From a virus, in the IMG/VR virus record IMGVR_UViG_3300023178_000060, positions 1 through 54,487 of that record: 54,487 bases of DNA; one strand, 5' to 3'. The notes beneath the pieces are model-generated. The model ran no database searches and was not told the origin of the DNA. It was given only the letters and a program-made list of their open reading frames with translations. This document shows positions 23,227-33,414 of this stretch, piece after piece. How positions within the stretch are numbered: position 1 is the first letter of the stretch; the number at the start of each line of letters is the position of its first letter. The position numbers and the translations under genes were made by a program.

Positions 23227-26200
23227 GCTTGCGCTTCGCCCCAACGTAAAATTATACTAGAATTAATTGCTGTTCCTGATACCTTTGTAACATTTATAGC
23301 TAAAATGTCAGGACCATTTGGATAAGTTCCCCTACCTCCCAATGGTGTATTTGTCAGTTCTTTTAATTCTCCTAAATCTAATGAACTACTATTTCCTGGA
23401 TTTGTGATAAAAGAAAAGACGGTTTCACCGGGTTCAGCAAATGATGATGCACCTAATTCAAAAATTACATTTTGACTAGCTGTTAAATTACCTACAGAAG
23501 TTTGATTAAATGTAATTTCATAAAATTCTACACTTCCGAGAGTAAGTAATTTAACATTTGATATTGCTGTTCCTGCAGGCCAATTCGTGTCAGTTGCAGA
23601 AACCTTTGTACCTATTGTAACGTTAGAACTATCAAAATCAACTTTCGTAAACAATAACCTATTCGTGAATCCTGTGTAATTCCTATAAACAAATCTGTAT
23701 GTAGTACCACCGTTCTGATTACCTTGGGCAAGATTGTTACCTAAACTTGATTGATAGTAAATTTCAGCTCCAAAAGTACCATTGTCATTAACTGACGTTA
23801 CAGTAAATATTTCGCTAGGATCTGTGAATCTATCAGGATTTTGTGAATAAATTACAGACCCAACTGCTATTGGATTTGCTTGAACTTGACCACTATTTAG
23901 ATACAACGGGTTATAATTTCCTCTATACAAACCGTTGTAGATAAAACCAGTGTCTATGTCCGATGCTAGGGTTGAAATTGTTACCGTTGAAGCAGTTGTA
24001 TTCCCCCAATCTATACCTCCTGCAGGTGCAACCTGAGCAAAACTAGGTTGTCCGCCTAAAGCTTGACTACTTAAAGCTGACCAAGCAACATCATTAGGAT
24101 TAGTTGGATAATTGTTTGGATTTAAGATACCTTCAACAATTAAAGCACCCGAACCTGTATCTGATGTTACTTCTATAGATTTCAACAGCATTTGTGCTCT
24201 GTTTAATAATTCCCGTTCGCCTAAATCTCCTATGATTGCATTTGATACACTAGGTGCAAGTCTGATTAAAAAAGCAGTTTTAGGAGTTGTGCTAATTGAT
24301 AATCCTGTTGCTGCATAGGAGAAAATATAACCTCTATCTTCGTCAAAACCACCATCAGTAAGGAAAGCACTACCCCAATGGCTTATCAAAGGTGTAATAG
24401 TTTGAGATATTAAAATTACACCTTCTCCTGCTGTATGAGTAGCTGCTGCTCCTGCACTAAATGATCTAAGAGCGCCTGCTTGAAATACCGAATAACTTGC
24501 TGGCCTAAGAAGTCCTGTTAATTTATTGTTGTCTTTATCATTTCCAGTAAATTCTATAACTTCATTTTGAATATAAATATATCCTGAGTTTGGAAAAAAT
24601 GATGAATCATATAATGTTAGCTCTGTAGCAGTATCTGTCAAATCTTCTTTTAATCTGCCCGGAGGACCTTCGTTTGTAACTTCATACCTTACGGGCAAGT
24701 TGCCAGATCTCATAAAAGCTTCTGTGTTAATATTTGAATTACGCATCCTGTGAGCAAAAACAAAATTTCCATCTGACCCACGTAACATGAAATCAATAAA
24801 TCCAGCGCCATACCAACTATATTGAATTCCTATCATCTGCATAGTTGCAACATCTATTTCGTAACCAGATGGACCTGTTCCATCTAATTTGTCCATATTA
24901 AATTCGGACTGTTTAACTTTCTTATCGACAATCAATGCAACCTTTGCACCTGTTATAGATGATACACCTCTAAAATCTGGTGCAATGTAACATACAGTTT
25001 GAGAATCGACTCCTGTAACTAGATGAGTCATTCCTTTTATGATAATCCTGTCACCATTTTTTATTTGATCTAAAAATCTAGTATTGATACCTGTAACTAA
25101 ATTTGTGTCTGGATTTAAAGAAATTGTTCCTGCTATTTGTTTTGTTCCAGTGCGTTGTACAACCGAAATTTGTGTTCCATCGTTTTCCCAAAAAATTCCA
25201 TTTTGATCATCAAATATTCCAGCACGGACTGTTGCTCCATGCCAAGATACAACACTCATTTGAGCACCAAATCCTAGGACAGCGTCTAGGGCTCCTAAAC
25301 GTCTTTGAGCTCTTACAGTAAAGGTTTTTTCGTCTATGACACTTGTAACGGTGTAATCAAAATTTGGTGGCACAGCAGTGTAAGGCCCACTGTTATATCC
25401 TGGTGTTTCTATACCTAATAATCTAATTACACCTCCTTCTTGAACACCGTGATCATTATTATCTGTTGTAATTGTTATTATACTTCCAACCTCATTGCCA
25501 GTAGAAACAACTGACGCTAAATCATAACTTGGTGCAAATAAAGCACCGGTTGTGTACATAATTCCTTTACCAGATTGATAACGTATATATTTTTTACTTT
25601 GTCTTATAGCTTGTGCCCCGTGTTGCGGTCCTCCAGTTCCTAATTGAACACCACCGTCATAGGGCCTATGTACAAAAAATGAATCAGGTCTTGGGTAAAC
25701 AGAAGCTACTATTGGATCTTGTGCTTCATCTTCTGTAATAGTTTCATCTAATCTGTAAAGATCAGATGTATTACCCCATTCATTAGTAAATGAATTTTGT
25801 AAAGTTCCTCTTTCATAAAAATATGCTGTACCTGTATACACCCATTTTGGTGGTACAAATGATAAAATTTCCGCATATTCTGCTGCATTTTCTATATCAT
25901 TTACGTCAACTAGAGTTGTTGAGTTTTTCCTAATCTTAATGTAATTTGCATTTGCACCTTGCACTAATTTAACTCCTGATTCCCACCAAGTTGGATCTTG
26001 ACTATCGAATAATATAGTTGTAGTCTGGACTGCTTGAATATCTTCATCTATAAATCCGACTGCTCTTGCTGTATAAGTTAGTTGGTTAAGTGCAGGTATA
26101 TTAGTTGCAAAGAAAGATCCTGCAGCTAAATTGTGATTATTAAACCCATCATCAGATGTTACTCCTACAATAAAAGTATTGCCTGGTACCAATCCATGCG

Positions 26201-29200
26201 GATTATCAAATGTAATCTGTAAAGTAGCAATTGCAGTAAAATCTACAGTTTCGGCAGATAGCAATGGTTGTGTAGTAGGTTCCGAAATTGTAATTGTTGA
26301 TATAAAATCTACCGTATCGCCAGTTGCCGTAGAACTATATTCTAAAGAAATTGTACCACTCGAATCATCTTGTATAGCTCCATTTAACTCTTCATTTATA
26401 ATTATTGTTAAACTATTAGTTTGATCGCCACCTAATAAATTACCAGCAATTAATAACCTATCACCTACAGCATAATTTTGTCCACCTGATGATACAGTAG
26501 CAGTGTAAGTTCCACTAGATCTAGTTACTTCAAATGTGGCACCGTTACCGTTTGGTGTAATATTTGTACCACCTACATTGTTTACAGGAGAAACACCTGT
26601 GCTTGCAATACCTGTATTAACTACGACACTCACTAGCCTATTCATGTCATCTACTGCAGTAACATCTAGTAATAGATCATTAGTAGGTGTAGCTCCTAAC
26701 AGTAAATTTCCTGGAATTGTGATAGTTTGTCCTACATAAAACAAAATACCCGGAGACACTATAGTAACACTTGAGTATGCACCCGCTGACAGGGTAATAT
26801 CAGCTTGTGCTCCTATACTTGTAACAACGTTACTGGACGCTGCTGACACAAATCCATAATTGTAAGCAGTTCCAGACAATGTAGTAGCTGTAATTGCACC
26901 AGCGTCTACTTGTGTAATAGTAATGGTTAAATTATTTGTTGGATCACTGCCACCTAATTCAGATCCTAATATCTGTATTTGGTCGTTCTGAGCAAACCCT
27001 GTGGCATTTAGCTGATCTAAGAAATATTGTGTTCCGACCTGACTAATAACAATTGATGTAATTGTACCTGATCCTGTTATTGAGTATTGAGGATTGTTAT
27101 AAACTGCTGTTTGATCCGGACCAGTACCGCTTTCAACCGTAAATGTTTCTATATTACCGATTCCTGTTACACTGTCAACACGGATTACAAGGGTGTTAGA
27201 CGAACTTGTGCCTGTAATCTGCAAAGCAGTATAAGGAATAATTATTCTATCGTCTATATCAAAATCTTGGCTCAAATCAGGTGATACTAACGAAACAGTG
27301 TAAACATTATTCAGCCACTCAATATCCCACACTGCATTTGTTCCAGTTGCTCCTGTGCCTGGCAAATCAAAATTTGTTAAAGTTGCTTCTCCTGCAAATG
27401 CAGTTCCTGATGCTGTAATATTTGTAATTCCTCCTACACCGTCTACTGAATCTACAAAAATATTAATATCATTTATATTATCTTGACTACCAACTAAAAA
27501 TCCAGCTATTTTAATCCTATTTCCCGGAAAGTAATCTTCACCTGCGGTATTAATTGTGACAGTGTAAGTAGTTCCCGTAGCTGTTATGTCGAAAGTAGCA
27601 TTTGTTCCAACAGGTGCTAGTAGAGATCCAGTTAAGTTGCTGTAAACGCTGGTTTCTCCTATAAAAGTTCTTTCTACTTCACTTGTAAAAGTAACAGTAT
27701 TTCCCACCACACTTTCAACAAATACTGCAGTTCCATTACCATTGTCAATTGCTAAATTATCAATAATACCAGTAACATCTACAAAATCTATTTGATTTGT
27801 AAATGTATTGTAATCATTAAATACTTGCGCTGTTAAGTAAAGTCCACCGCCGGTACTTGTAGTCTGCACAGCAGTTACTTGTGCGCCTGTTGTTATCTTT
27901 GCATTAGATGCAGGCGACCCAACGTCAGGAGCTGGACCATCGAATGGAATAATAGTACTACCTGGGTCAGTGTCTAATTCTACTGTAATTGTTGTGTTTG
28001 CGCCTTGAGATAAGACTGTGAATTCCGCTCCGCCAATGTCTGCTCCAGTATAAAATCTTCCCTTTCTAAGTTGAGAATAGGTATTGGTTAAATCTTCGCC
28101 CGCTGTAGAACCTACTTTTGCTTTTGCATAATATTCTAAAGTGGTGTTTGATGGTACATTTATAACTACAAATGATCCTTCTGCTCGTGCAACTCCAGTA
28201 ACACCATCATTTAATGCCTTAATAGTAATCGGATCGCCTACATCTATACCATGCGCACCTACCGTAGTAACTGTAATTAAACTTTGTCCTACCCCATTTG
28301 TTCCTGAGCTTGCATCTGTTGTAATCGAACTCACTAAGATATCTGATCCAGGAATTTCATATATAGAAGGATATCCTCGTAAGGTAGATATTGCAGCCCA
28401 TTTTGTAGGTTGGAGACCATATTCAAAATCTGCATCTAGCATAGACAAAGGTTCTGCAACCCTATTCCTTTCAATTGCGTCTGTACCAAAGTTGTATGGA
28501 CGGGTTATAACAACACTTTTAGCATTTTCTAAGGTTTCTACAAAAATTTGTATATCGTCAGTTGCTGCCATGGTATTTGTAGAAAAACGTAATTTTAAAG
28601 TTGTAATTCCGTCTGTGGTTTGTAGATAGGTAGGAAAATCTGAATTATAATCTCTAAAACTATCTGTAATCTCTATTTCACCACCTTGAGCATTATTATT
28701 AAAAGAATATATAATTGTATTCGTTGTTGCGTTGTTGATTAGTAATATCTCTGATAAGTTGTACTTACCTTGAATTTGAATGTAACCTAAGGAATTACTA
28801 CTTAGTTCTGGTATAAAATCTAGTCCGCCACGAATGACTTGGGTGGTAATACTAACTAGATTATTAATAACACTAAATGCAGAAGTTTCAGCTTGCTTGC
28901 TTTCGTCAATTGTTTGTGATGTTCCACCTAGGTTCGTCCAGGCTACATTTTGGAAAATGTTTTCAACAATTAAATCACCGATAAAAAAATGTGTCAAAAT
29001 TTCTGGTATTCTATTACCGTCTATTTGGGCGACATCTTGGTCCCAATAGTATTTTACAACTTTTCTAGTATTTTCATTACCACCATATTTTAAATCAGTG
29101 CTATATGCATCTAACACATATCTAACATCTCTTTGGCATTTTTCTACATTGTATGTGTAATTTTCATCAAATGTATTATTCTCAATAATTTCATCTTTCC

Positions 29201-30221
29201 TAAACAAAATTGCTGTCGTCGCATCAATTGTTTCTTGGTTTGCCCATAGACTTATACTAGGCGCTGTCCTAACAATAGCATCTAACACTACTGTTGCTTC
29301 TGCTAAATCATTTGCACCAAGAACATCTATTGTAATTTGTACTAGTGTTTCAACGTAAGATGTTTCTGATATAGTACCATTATTACCACTTGTTATTTGA
29401 ACTTCGTTATTACCTGTACTCGGTGTTATAGCTGTGCCTGTAATAATGTCTGGTATAATTGCTTTTAGATGTGTATATGCAGCTACTGTTTGTTCTTTGT
29501 GCGAAGGATCAATTCCAGGATCATTATTATCTAAATGATAAAAGAAAAACTTACTTTGATCATAAGTTGCAGAATTACCACCATATAATACATCATAACA
29601 ACAAGCCTCAATTATGTAAATTATATCTCGAGTGCATTTTGAAACATCGTGGTCTGTCGGAGCATAATTAACTTCTACATATGCATTTATTTCTGCAGTT
29701 ATAAAATCTATATTCGCAAGTAATTTATCTTTAGTTGCAATAACATTTGAACCTGCGGTAATAGGATTAGTAAAATCCAAAGCACTTGCTACTGTTTTAC
29801 CATTTTCAATTATGTTTATAAGCTCAACTTTGTAACTTTCTATTTTGTCTGTTATCGTTTGCGATAGTGGTCCTATAAATTCTCCAGTACCTATTTGTAC
29901 TGTTTTAGTTTCTTCGATTGTATTTGTTATAATCCTAGAAACTGTATTTGATAAATCTAAACTATTTGTTTCTGTAAAACCTAAAAATCTTGCATTATAG
30001 TTAGTGTCAAGACCAACATCATATATTAAACCATCAAATATGTAATCTAAATCTCTTTTACATTTAACTGTATTTTGAACTTCGTCGTTGATATATGCAA
30101 TAATTTCTGATATTATAAAATCTTTATTTGATTCTAATAAACTGCTAGCATTTGGATGAAGGTCTTCTGATAAACCAAAGCCTGGTTTAAATACATAATT
30201 TTTAACTAAAGTTTTTGCCAT
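23223..30221 (-). CDS. Giant virion protein (2332 residues), fibre/VrlC-type
   Basis: One of the three largest genes. Residues about 30-470 hold three copies of a helical C-x-RD module (KCKRDLDYIFDG, KCTRDIIYIIEA, KCQRDVRYVLDA), each followed by a YD or TD and a Gly/Asn loop. Residues about 870-1280 hold five repeats of 75-90 residues with a core G(D/Q/N)(R/Q/T)I.I(A/P/L)G.L.G..(T/N)N.L.I. The C-terminal third is beta-rich with segments such as GYEIDVATMQMIGIQYSWYG, VFAHRMRNSNINTEAFMRSGNL, and ELTLYDSSFFPNSGYI seen in marine phage large structural proteins. There is no signal peptide. It starts three bases from the stop of the 302-residue gene. A long tail appendage or adhesin is the likely role. 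Confidence 0.85.
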   Translation of the reverse strand: MAKTLVKNYVFKPGFGLSEDLHPNASSLLESNKDFIISEIIAYINDEVQNTVKCKRDLDYIFDGLIYDVGLDTNYNARFLGFTETNSLDLSNTVSRIITNTIEETKTVQIGTGEFIGPLSQTITDKIESYKVELINIIENGKTVASALDFTNPITAGSNVIATKDKLLANIDFITAEINAYVEVNYAPTDHDVSKCTRDIIYIIEACCYDVLYGGNSATYDQSKFFFYHLDNNDPGIDPSHKEQTVAAYTHLKAIIPDIITGTAITPSTGNNEVQITSGNNGTISETSYVETLVQITIDVLGANDLAEATVVLDAIVRTAPSISLWANQETIDATTAILFRKDEIIENNTFDENYTYNVEKCQRDVRYVLDAYSTDLKYGGNENTRKVVKYYWDQDVAQIDGNRIPEILTHFFIGDLIVENIFQNVAWTNLGGTSQTIDESKQAETSAFSVINNLVSITTQVIRGGLDFIPELSSNSLGYIQIQGKYNLSEILLINNATTNTIIYSFNNNAQGGEIEITDSFRDYNSDFPTYLQTTDGITTLKLRFSTNTMAATDDIQIFVETLENAKSVVITRPYNFGTDAIERNRVAEPLSMLDADFEYGLQPTKWAAISTLRGYPSIYEIPGSDILVSSITTDASSGTNGVGQSLITVTTVGAHGIDVGDPITIKALNDGVTGVARAEGSFVVINVPSNTTLEYYAKAKVGSTAGEDLTNTYSQLRKGRFYTGADIGGAEFTVLSQGANTTITVELDTDPGSTIIPFDGPAPDVGSPASNAKITTGAQVTAVQTTSTGGGLYLTAQVFNDYNTFTNQIDFVDVTGIIDNLAIDNGNGTAVFVESVVGNTVTFTSEVERTFIGETSVYSNLTGSLLAPVGTNATFDITATGTTYTVTINTAGEDYFPGNRIKIAGFLVGSQDNINDINIFVDSVDGVGGITNITASGTAFAGEATLTNFDLPGTGATGTNAVWDIEWLNNVYTVSLVSPDLSQDFDIDDRIIIPYTALQITGTSSSNTLVIRVDSVTGIGNIETFTVESGTGPDQTAVYNNPQYSITGSGTITSIVISQVGTQYFLDQLNATGFAQNDQIQILGSELGGSDPTNNLTITITQVDAGAITATTLSGTAYNYGFVSAASSNVVTSIGAQADITLSAGAYSSVTIVSPGILFYVGQTITIPGNLLLGATPTNDLLLDVTAVDDMNRLVSVVVNTGIASTGVSPVNNVGGTNITPNGNGATFEVTRSSGTYTATVSSGGQNYAVGDRLLIAGNLLGGDQTNSLTIIINEELNGAIQDDSSGTISLEYSSTATGDTVDFISTITISEPTTQPLLSAETVDFTAIATLQITFDNPHGLVPGNTFIVGVTSDDGFNNHNLAAGSFFATNIPALNQLTYTARAVGFIDEDIQAVQTTTILFDSQDPTWWESGVKLVQGANANYIKIRKNSTTLVDVNDIENAAEYAEILSFVPPKWVYTGTAYFYERGTLQNSFTNEWGNTSDLYRLDETITEDEAQDPIVASVYPRPDSFFVHRPYDGGVQLGTGGPQHGAQAIRQSKKYIRYQSGKGIMYTTGALFAPSYDLASVVSTGNEVGSIITITTDNNDHGVQEGGVIRLLGIETPGYNSGPYTAVPPNFDYTVTSVIDEKTFTVRAQRRLGALDAVLGFGAQMSVVSWHGATVRAGIFDDQNGIFWENDGTQISVVQRTGTKQIAGTISLNPDTNLVTGINTRFLDQIKNGDRIIIKGMTHLVTGVDSQTVCYIAPDFRGVSSITGAKVALIVDKKVKQSEFNMDKLDGTGPSGYEIDVATMQMIGIQYSWYGAGFIDFMLRGSDGNFVFAHRMRNSNINTEAFMRSGNLPVRYEVTNEGPPGRLKEDLTDTATELTLYDSSFFPNSGYIYIQNEVIEFTGNDKDNNKLTGLLRPASYSVFQAGALRSFSAGAAATHTAGEGVILISQTITPLISHWGSAFLTDGGFDEDRGYIFSYAATGLSISTTPKTAFLIRLAPSVSNAIIGDLGERELLNRAQMLLKSIEVTSDTGSGALIVEGILNPNNYPTNPNDVAWSALSSQALGGQPSFAQVAPAGGIDWGNTTASTVTISTLASDIDTGFIYNGLYRGNYNPLYLNSGQVQANPIAVGSVIYSQNPDRFTDPSEIFTVTSVNDNGTFGAEIYYQSSLGNNLAQGNQNGGTTYRFVYRNYTGFTNRLLFTKVDFDSSNVTIGTKVSATDTNWPAGTAISNVKLLTLGSVEFYEITFNQTSVGNLTASQNVIFELGASSFAEPGETVFSFITNPGNSSSLDLGELKELTNTPLGGRGTYPNGPDILAINVTKVSGTAINSSIILRWGEAQA
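26390..27610 (-). repeat. Five 75-90-residue repeats in the 2332-residue virion gene
   Basis: Copies share (G)ATF(E/D)(V/I)T....YT(A/V)(T/S)V.....(N/D)(Y/F).(V/P)G(D/N)R(L/I).I(A/P)G.L.G and N.L.I.V(D/T). They vary from near to distant, so the array is old. Confidence 0.7.
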
Positions 30222-30223
30222 TT

Positions 30224-31132
30224 TTATATTCCGAATATGATAGAAAATCCAATAGATGCTGTGTCTACATAACTTCTATTTGTGATTGCTTCAGCATCTG
30301 TACTTACTCCAAAAACTAAACCACTAGAGAAACTAGCTGTAGCTGGTGTATTTTGTCCTATTGGACTATTGTCTAGCCGTGTATTGGTTAGAGTTAAATT
30401 ATCACCAAACGTATTATAGATCGGAATTGTTGAACCAATGCTATCAATCTGCCCTATAGTAACGTCATCAATTTTGATTTTGATATTTGTGGTAGGATTT
30501 ATATCTAAGGAAGATGTACTTGTTATTGCCGGTGAAGATGCGCTGAAAAATTGCAGGTTGTTTCCTATGCTTACATTTTTATCAACTGCTACTCCGCCAT
30601 TAACAATTAATGCACCAGTATTTAAATCTGTTGATTCTTCGATATTTTTGACTGTTACAGTATCAAAAATTCCAATAGCTTCAGTTACAACTATAGTACC
30701 AAATTGTGTTCTAGCTTCGTTAGTATAAAATAGTTGCGTAATATTGCTAGATGTAGGAATGTTAATTGTATAATATCCATTACTTTTACCTTGAGCGTCT
30801 CTGCCTCTGAGTCCTGTATCATGCACCATATTACCAGAAAATAATGTTTCTCCATCATCTTCTAAAATATATAATCCTGTACTTGTTAATGTAAGACCAA
30901 AATATACAGTTTCAGTTTTTGAAATTGTTACAGTAGGAAAACTACCAGTTTGTCCAACAATAGAAATAATGCCGTCAACTGTTTCTAAAAATTCATAATC
31001 AAACTCGATTCCTATACTTTCCTCACTCAATGTTAAGGAAGTTGCAGTAATATTTCCTAAAGAATCTACATTAAAAAAAGGACTAGTATATCCAAAATCT
31101 GATTGTACAGGTTGCTTGAATGATTTCCGCAT
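30224..31132 (-). CDS. Fibre-like structural protein (302 residues)
   Basis: A beta-rich 302-residue protein. The N-terminal half contains DFGYTSPFFNVDSLGNITAT and strands such as GIISIVGQTGSFPTVTIS. The C-terminal half has the phage-fibre motif STDLNTGALIVNGGVAVDKN and SIGNNL, then DNLTLTNTRLDNSPIGQNTP and ATASFSSGLVFG, which are shaft-to-tip patterns found in many T4-like marine phage fibres. The TAA stop is at 30224, three bases before the next start. A box GCTAAATA lies at 31151-31158, 18 bases upstream of the ATG, so it may head the transcript that continues into the giant gene. Confidence 0.75.
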   Translation of the reverse strand: MRKSFKQPVQSDFGYTSPFFNVDSLGNITATSLTLSEESIGIEFDYEFLETVDGIISIVGQTGSFPTVTISKTETVYFGLTLTSTGLYILEDDGETLFSGNMVHDTGLRGRDAQGKSNGYYTINIPTSSNITQLFYTNEARTQFGTIVVTEAIGIFDTVTVKNIEESTDLNTGALIVNGGVAVDKNVSIGNNLQFFSASSPAITSTSSLDINPTTNIKIKIDDVTIGQIDSIGSTIPIYNTFGDNLTLTNTRLDNSPIGQNTPATASFSSGLVFGVSTDAEAITNRSYVDTASIGFSIIFGI

Positions 31133-31150
31133 TAATTCTCCATTATAAAA

Positions 31151-31158
31151 TATTTAGC
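31151..31158 (-). promoter_or_regulatory. Possible late box GCTAAATA upstream of the 302-residue gene
   Basis: Minus-strand GCTAAATA, 18 bases before the ATG at 31132. Weak match to the core. Confidence 0.35.
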
Positions 31159-31162
31159 TTAT

Positions 31163-31567
31163 TTAAAAACTTATAGGAGAAAGAGTTTTAAAGTAGTTTG
31201 CGGAATAAATAAATTTTGCGGTTTCTATTTTTTTATTGACAGGAGTAATCGTTACATCTACATATGACCTATTAACTACTGCTTCTAATTTAACAAGTTC
31301 TCTATTTAATTGAGATCTACCAAAAACTTGTAAATTTGCAATTTCAGTGCTGGCAACAACTATACATTTTATAATTTCTTTATTCTCTGTTGATTCGTCA
31401 ATTAGGATTGTATATTCTGCAGCACATACTTCTCCTATATACCAACGGTCAAAAGTGTTAGAACGACCAATTAATTTCCATGGTCCAGAATGTGTAAATC
31501 CACTATTATTATAAAACGTTAAAGAATTATTAATACCTATACCAAAATATTTTTTAAAAAAATCCAT
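31163..31567 (-). CDS. Conserved T4-like marine phage structural protein, unknown role
   Basis: A 134-residue protein starting MDFFKKYFGIGINNSLTFYN, followed by GFTHSGPWKLIGRSNTFDRW and AAEYTILIDESTENKE, which I recognise from memory as a conserved small protein in marine T4-like phages (annotated only as structural or hypothetical). It looks like a single beta-sandwich domain, with no membrane segment and one Cys pair of little note. The late box CATAAATA at 31594-31601 lies 27 bases upstream and overlaps the stop region of the carbamoyltransferase gene. Position among fibre genes suggests an adaptor or decoration role, by inference. Confidence 0.75.
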   Translation of the reverse strand: MDFFKKYFGIGINNSLTFYNNSGFTHSGPWKLIGRSNTFDRWYIGEVCAAEYTILIDESTENKEIIKCIVVASTEIANLQVFGRSQLNRELVKLEAVVNRSYVDVTITPVNKKIETAKFIYSANYFKTLSPISF

Positions 31568-31593
31568 ATAATCATTGTTCCAATTTATGATTA

Positions 31594-31601
31594 TATTTAT
31601 G
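31594..31601 (-). promoter_or_regulatory. Late box CATAAATA upstream of the 134-residue gene
   Basis: Minus-strand CATAAATA, 26 bases before the ATG at 31567, overlapping the carbamoyltransferase stop region. It separates transcription of the structural gene from the enzyme pair. Confidence 0.5.
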
Positions 31602-33414
31602 CCGTATTTTTTATAAAAATAAGTTTAGATAATTCTGGTAGATACAAATATTCAATATTACTGTTGATTAAAGTCCTTATTGCATCATCAAATGTTTCGA
31701 CCAATGGTTCGCCTCCTAAATTAAAACTCGTATTAAACAAAATTGGAATATTTGTTTGTTCATAAAACTCTTTAATTAGGTTGTAAAAATGTAAATTTTG
31801 TTCTGCTGTAACAGTTTGAATCCTACAAGTTCCATCGGTATGGATAATTGATGGAATTTTTTCTGCTGTTCCTTCTTTACAATTTACAGCATACATCATA
31901 AATGGTGAATTTTCCATACCTCTAAGGTCAAACCATTCGTGAACATGTTCTTCAAGGATAGTTCCTGCAAATGGTCTAAAATATTCTCTATTCTTTACTG
32001 TATTAACAAAATCTTTTCCGTCTTCAAAAGTTGGATCAAATAATATACTGCGATTGCCTAATGCTCTTGGTCCGTTTTCGCTTTTTCCTTGGAAAATACT
32101 TACAATATTCTTTTCTCTAATTAACTGTATAACTTTTTTGTAATCTGCATCAATTATTTCAGCATTTACACTTTTTAACTTGTCCTCGATATCATTTATA
32201 GAATAATTGTATTTTGGTCCATAGTAAAGCGTTTCTGCTTTAGGATATGATTTACTTTGATTTACTTCATTCCAAAATAATAGAGCTGCTCCCATTGCTG
32301 TTCCGGCATCGTTACTTACCGGTTCTACATATATGTTTATATTTTCATCTCTAAGAGATTCTAAATAGTGATAGTTAGCTACACAATTTAATCCGTATCC
32401 ACCGCTTATAACAACATTTTTTCTACCTGTTAATAAAACTGCATGCTTAATAAATTTTGTAACTTGGTCTTGCGTTTCCATCTGACAAGCATACGCTAGA
32501 TCTCGCCTGTTTTGCAGTGTTGTTACATCACCCTCTATATTATCCTGTAAATAATCAAATAAATTAGCATTTACTGAGGCAGCCATTGGATATAAAGGAC
32601 AAATTAAATTTCTATTTGATATAGGCACAAGTGAATTTGATTCAAATAGTTTTGGTATCTTAGGATTTTCATTACCATACGGAAACAAACCCATAGTTTT
32701 CCCAGCTTCAATAGCTGAAAAATTACAATATTGCGTCACTGCTTCGTATACTTTAACTATACCGGCCCTGTCAGTAACCCAAGCTTGATGTGTCCCTTCT
32801 TCTATAATATTTCTAGAATCTAAATCATCATAATAACTGGCCACAATAGGTTCTTTACAACCATAATTTTTAAAAATTGTTTTTAGGTTATTAGGATAAG
32901 AACAATCTATTATAGATTCAGTTTCAAATACGGTAATAGGGTCTCCTCCGTATTGAATATTAAAAAATGTTCCGCAACCATCAACAACTACTGCAACAGC
33001 ATCGTTGTATCCTGATCTGTAAAAAGCACAAGCTGCATGTAATTTATGATGGATACCACTTAAATCAATTACTTGAGGATGGTTCCTATTATCTATGTTT
33101 ACATTCGTTTCTATTAGTCCTAGCTTTCTAGCTAACCCTGTATATATATCATCTCCCGAATAATCTATTGTTCCTGCAGTGTTGTGTAAAGGAGTAGTAT
33201 GAGCAACTAGTAAGTAATCTATTTTATCTGTGTATTCTTTAATTTTGACAATAGAAGCAAGTGGTCCTCCATCATATTTTTGCCTACTTAGTCTTTCTTC
33301 TTCTATAGAAAATAAGATTTCTCCATCTTTTAACAAGCATACTCCAGCATTGTGCCCTCTTGTAATTGCAGCAATATATCCAGTTTTTAATTTTAAATCA
33401 GAAAATAAATTCAT
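31597..33414 (-). CDS. Carbamoyltransferase (NodU/CmcH/TobZ family)
   Basis: A complete 605-residue O-carbamoyltransferase; this family uses carbamoyl phosphate and ATP through a carbamoyl-adenylate to place a carbamoyl group on a sugar or other hydroxyl. All family motifs are readable: TRGHNAGVCLLKDG (about 18-31) with EEERLSR; the metal-binding HHKLHAACAFYRSGY (His122, His123, His126); DGCGTF at 145; SGGYGLNCVANY; NDAGTAMGAALLFW; GKSENGPRALGNRSI (about 440-450); FRPFAGTIL; HTDGTCRIQTV; and NTSFNLGGEPLVET near 563. It overlaps the GT9-like gene upstream by 4 bases (ATGA), so the two are coupled. The acceptor is unknown: a virion or host glycan is likelier than DNA, since no DNA hypermodification gene is visible here. 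Confidence 0.95.
   Translation of the reverse strand: MNLFSDLKLKTGYIAAITRGHNAGVCLLKDGEILFSIEEERLSRQKYDGGPLASIVKIKEYTDKIDYLLVAHTTPLHNTAGTIDYSGDDIYTGLARKLGLIETNVNIDNRNHPQVIDLSGIHHKLHAACAFYRSGYNDAVAVVVDGCGTFFNIQYGGDPITVFETESIIDCSYPNNLKTIFKNYGCKEPIVASYYDDLDSRNIIEEGTHQAWVTDRAGIVKVYEAVTQYCNFSAIEAGKTMGLFPYGNENPKIPKLFESNSLVPISNRNLICPLYPMAASVNANLFDYLQDNIEGDVTTLQNRRDLAYACQMETQDQVTKFIKHAVLLTGRKNVVISGGYGLNCVANYHYLESLRDENINIYVEPVSNDAGTAMGAALLFWNEVNQSKSYPKAETLYYGPKYNYSINDIEDKLKSVNAEIIDADYKKVIQLIREKNIVSIFQGKSENGPRALGNRSILFDPTFEDGKDFVNTVKNREYFRPFAGTILEEHVHEWFDLRGMENSPFMMYAVNCKEGTAEKIPSIIHTDGTCRIQTVTAEQNLHFYNLIKEFYEQTNIPILFNTSFNLGGEPLVETFDDAIRTLINSNIEYLYLPELSKLIFIKNTA

Noticed and set aside
28141-28629. 162-codon plus-strand frame opposite the 2332-residue gene
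   Set aside because: Shadow of beta-rich repeats with no ribosome site or family match.
31597-33414. Carbamoyltransferase as evidence of DNA base hypermodification
   Set aside because: No hydroxymethylase, TET-type dioxygenase or base glucosyltransferase is in the window, so a glycan target is likelier; the rest of the genome is unseen.
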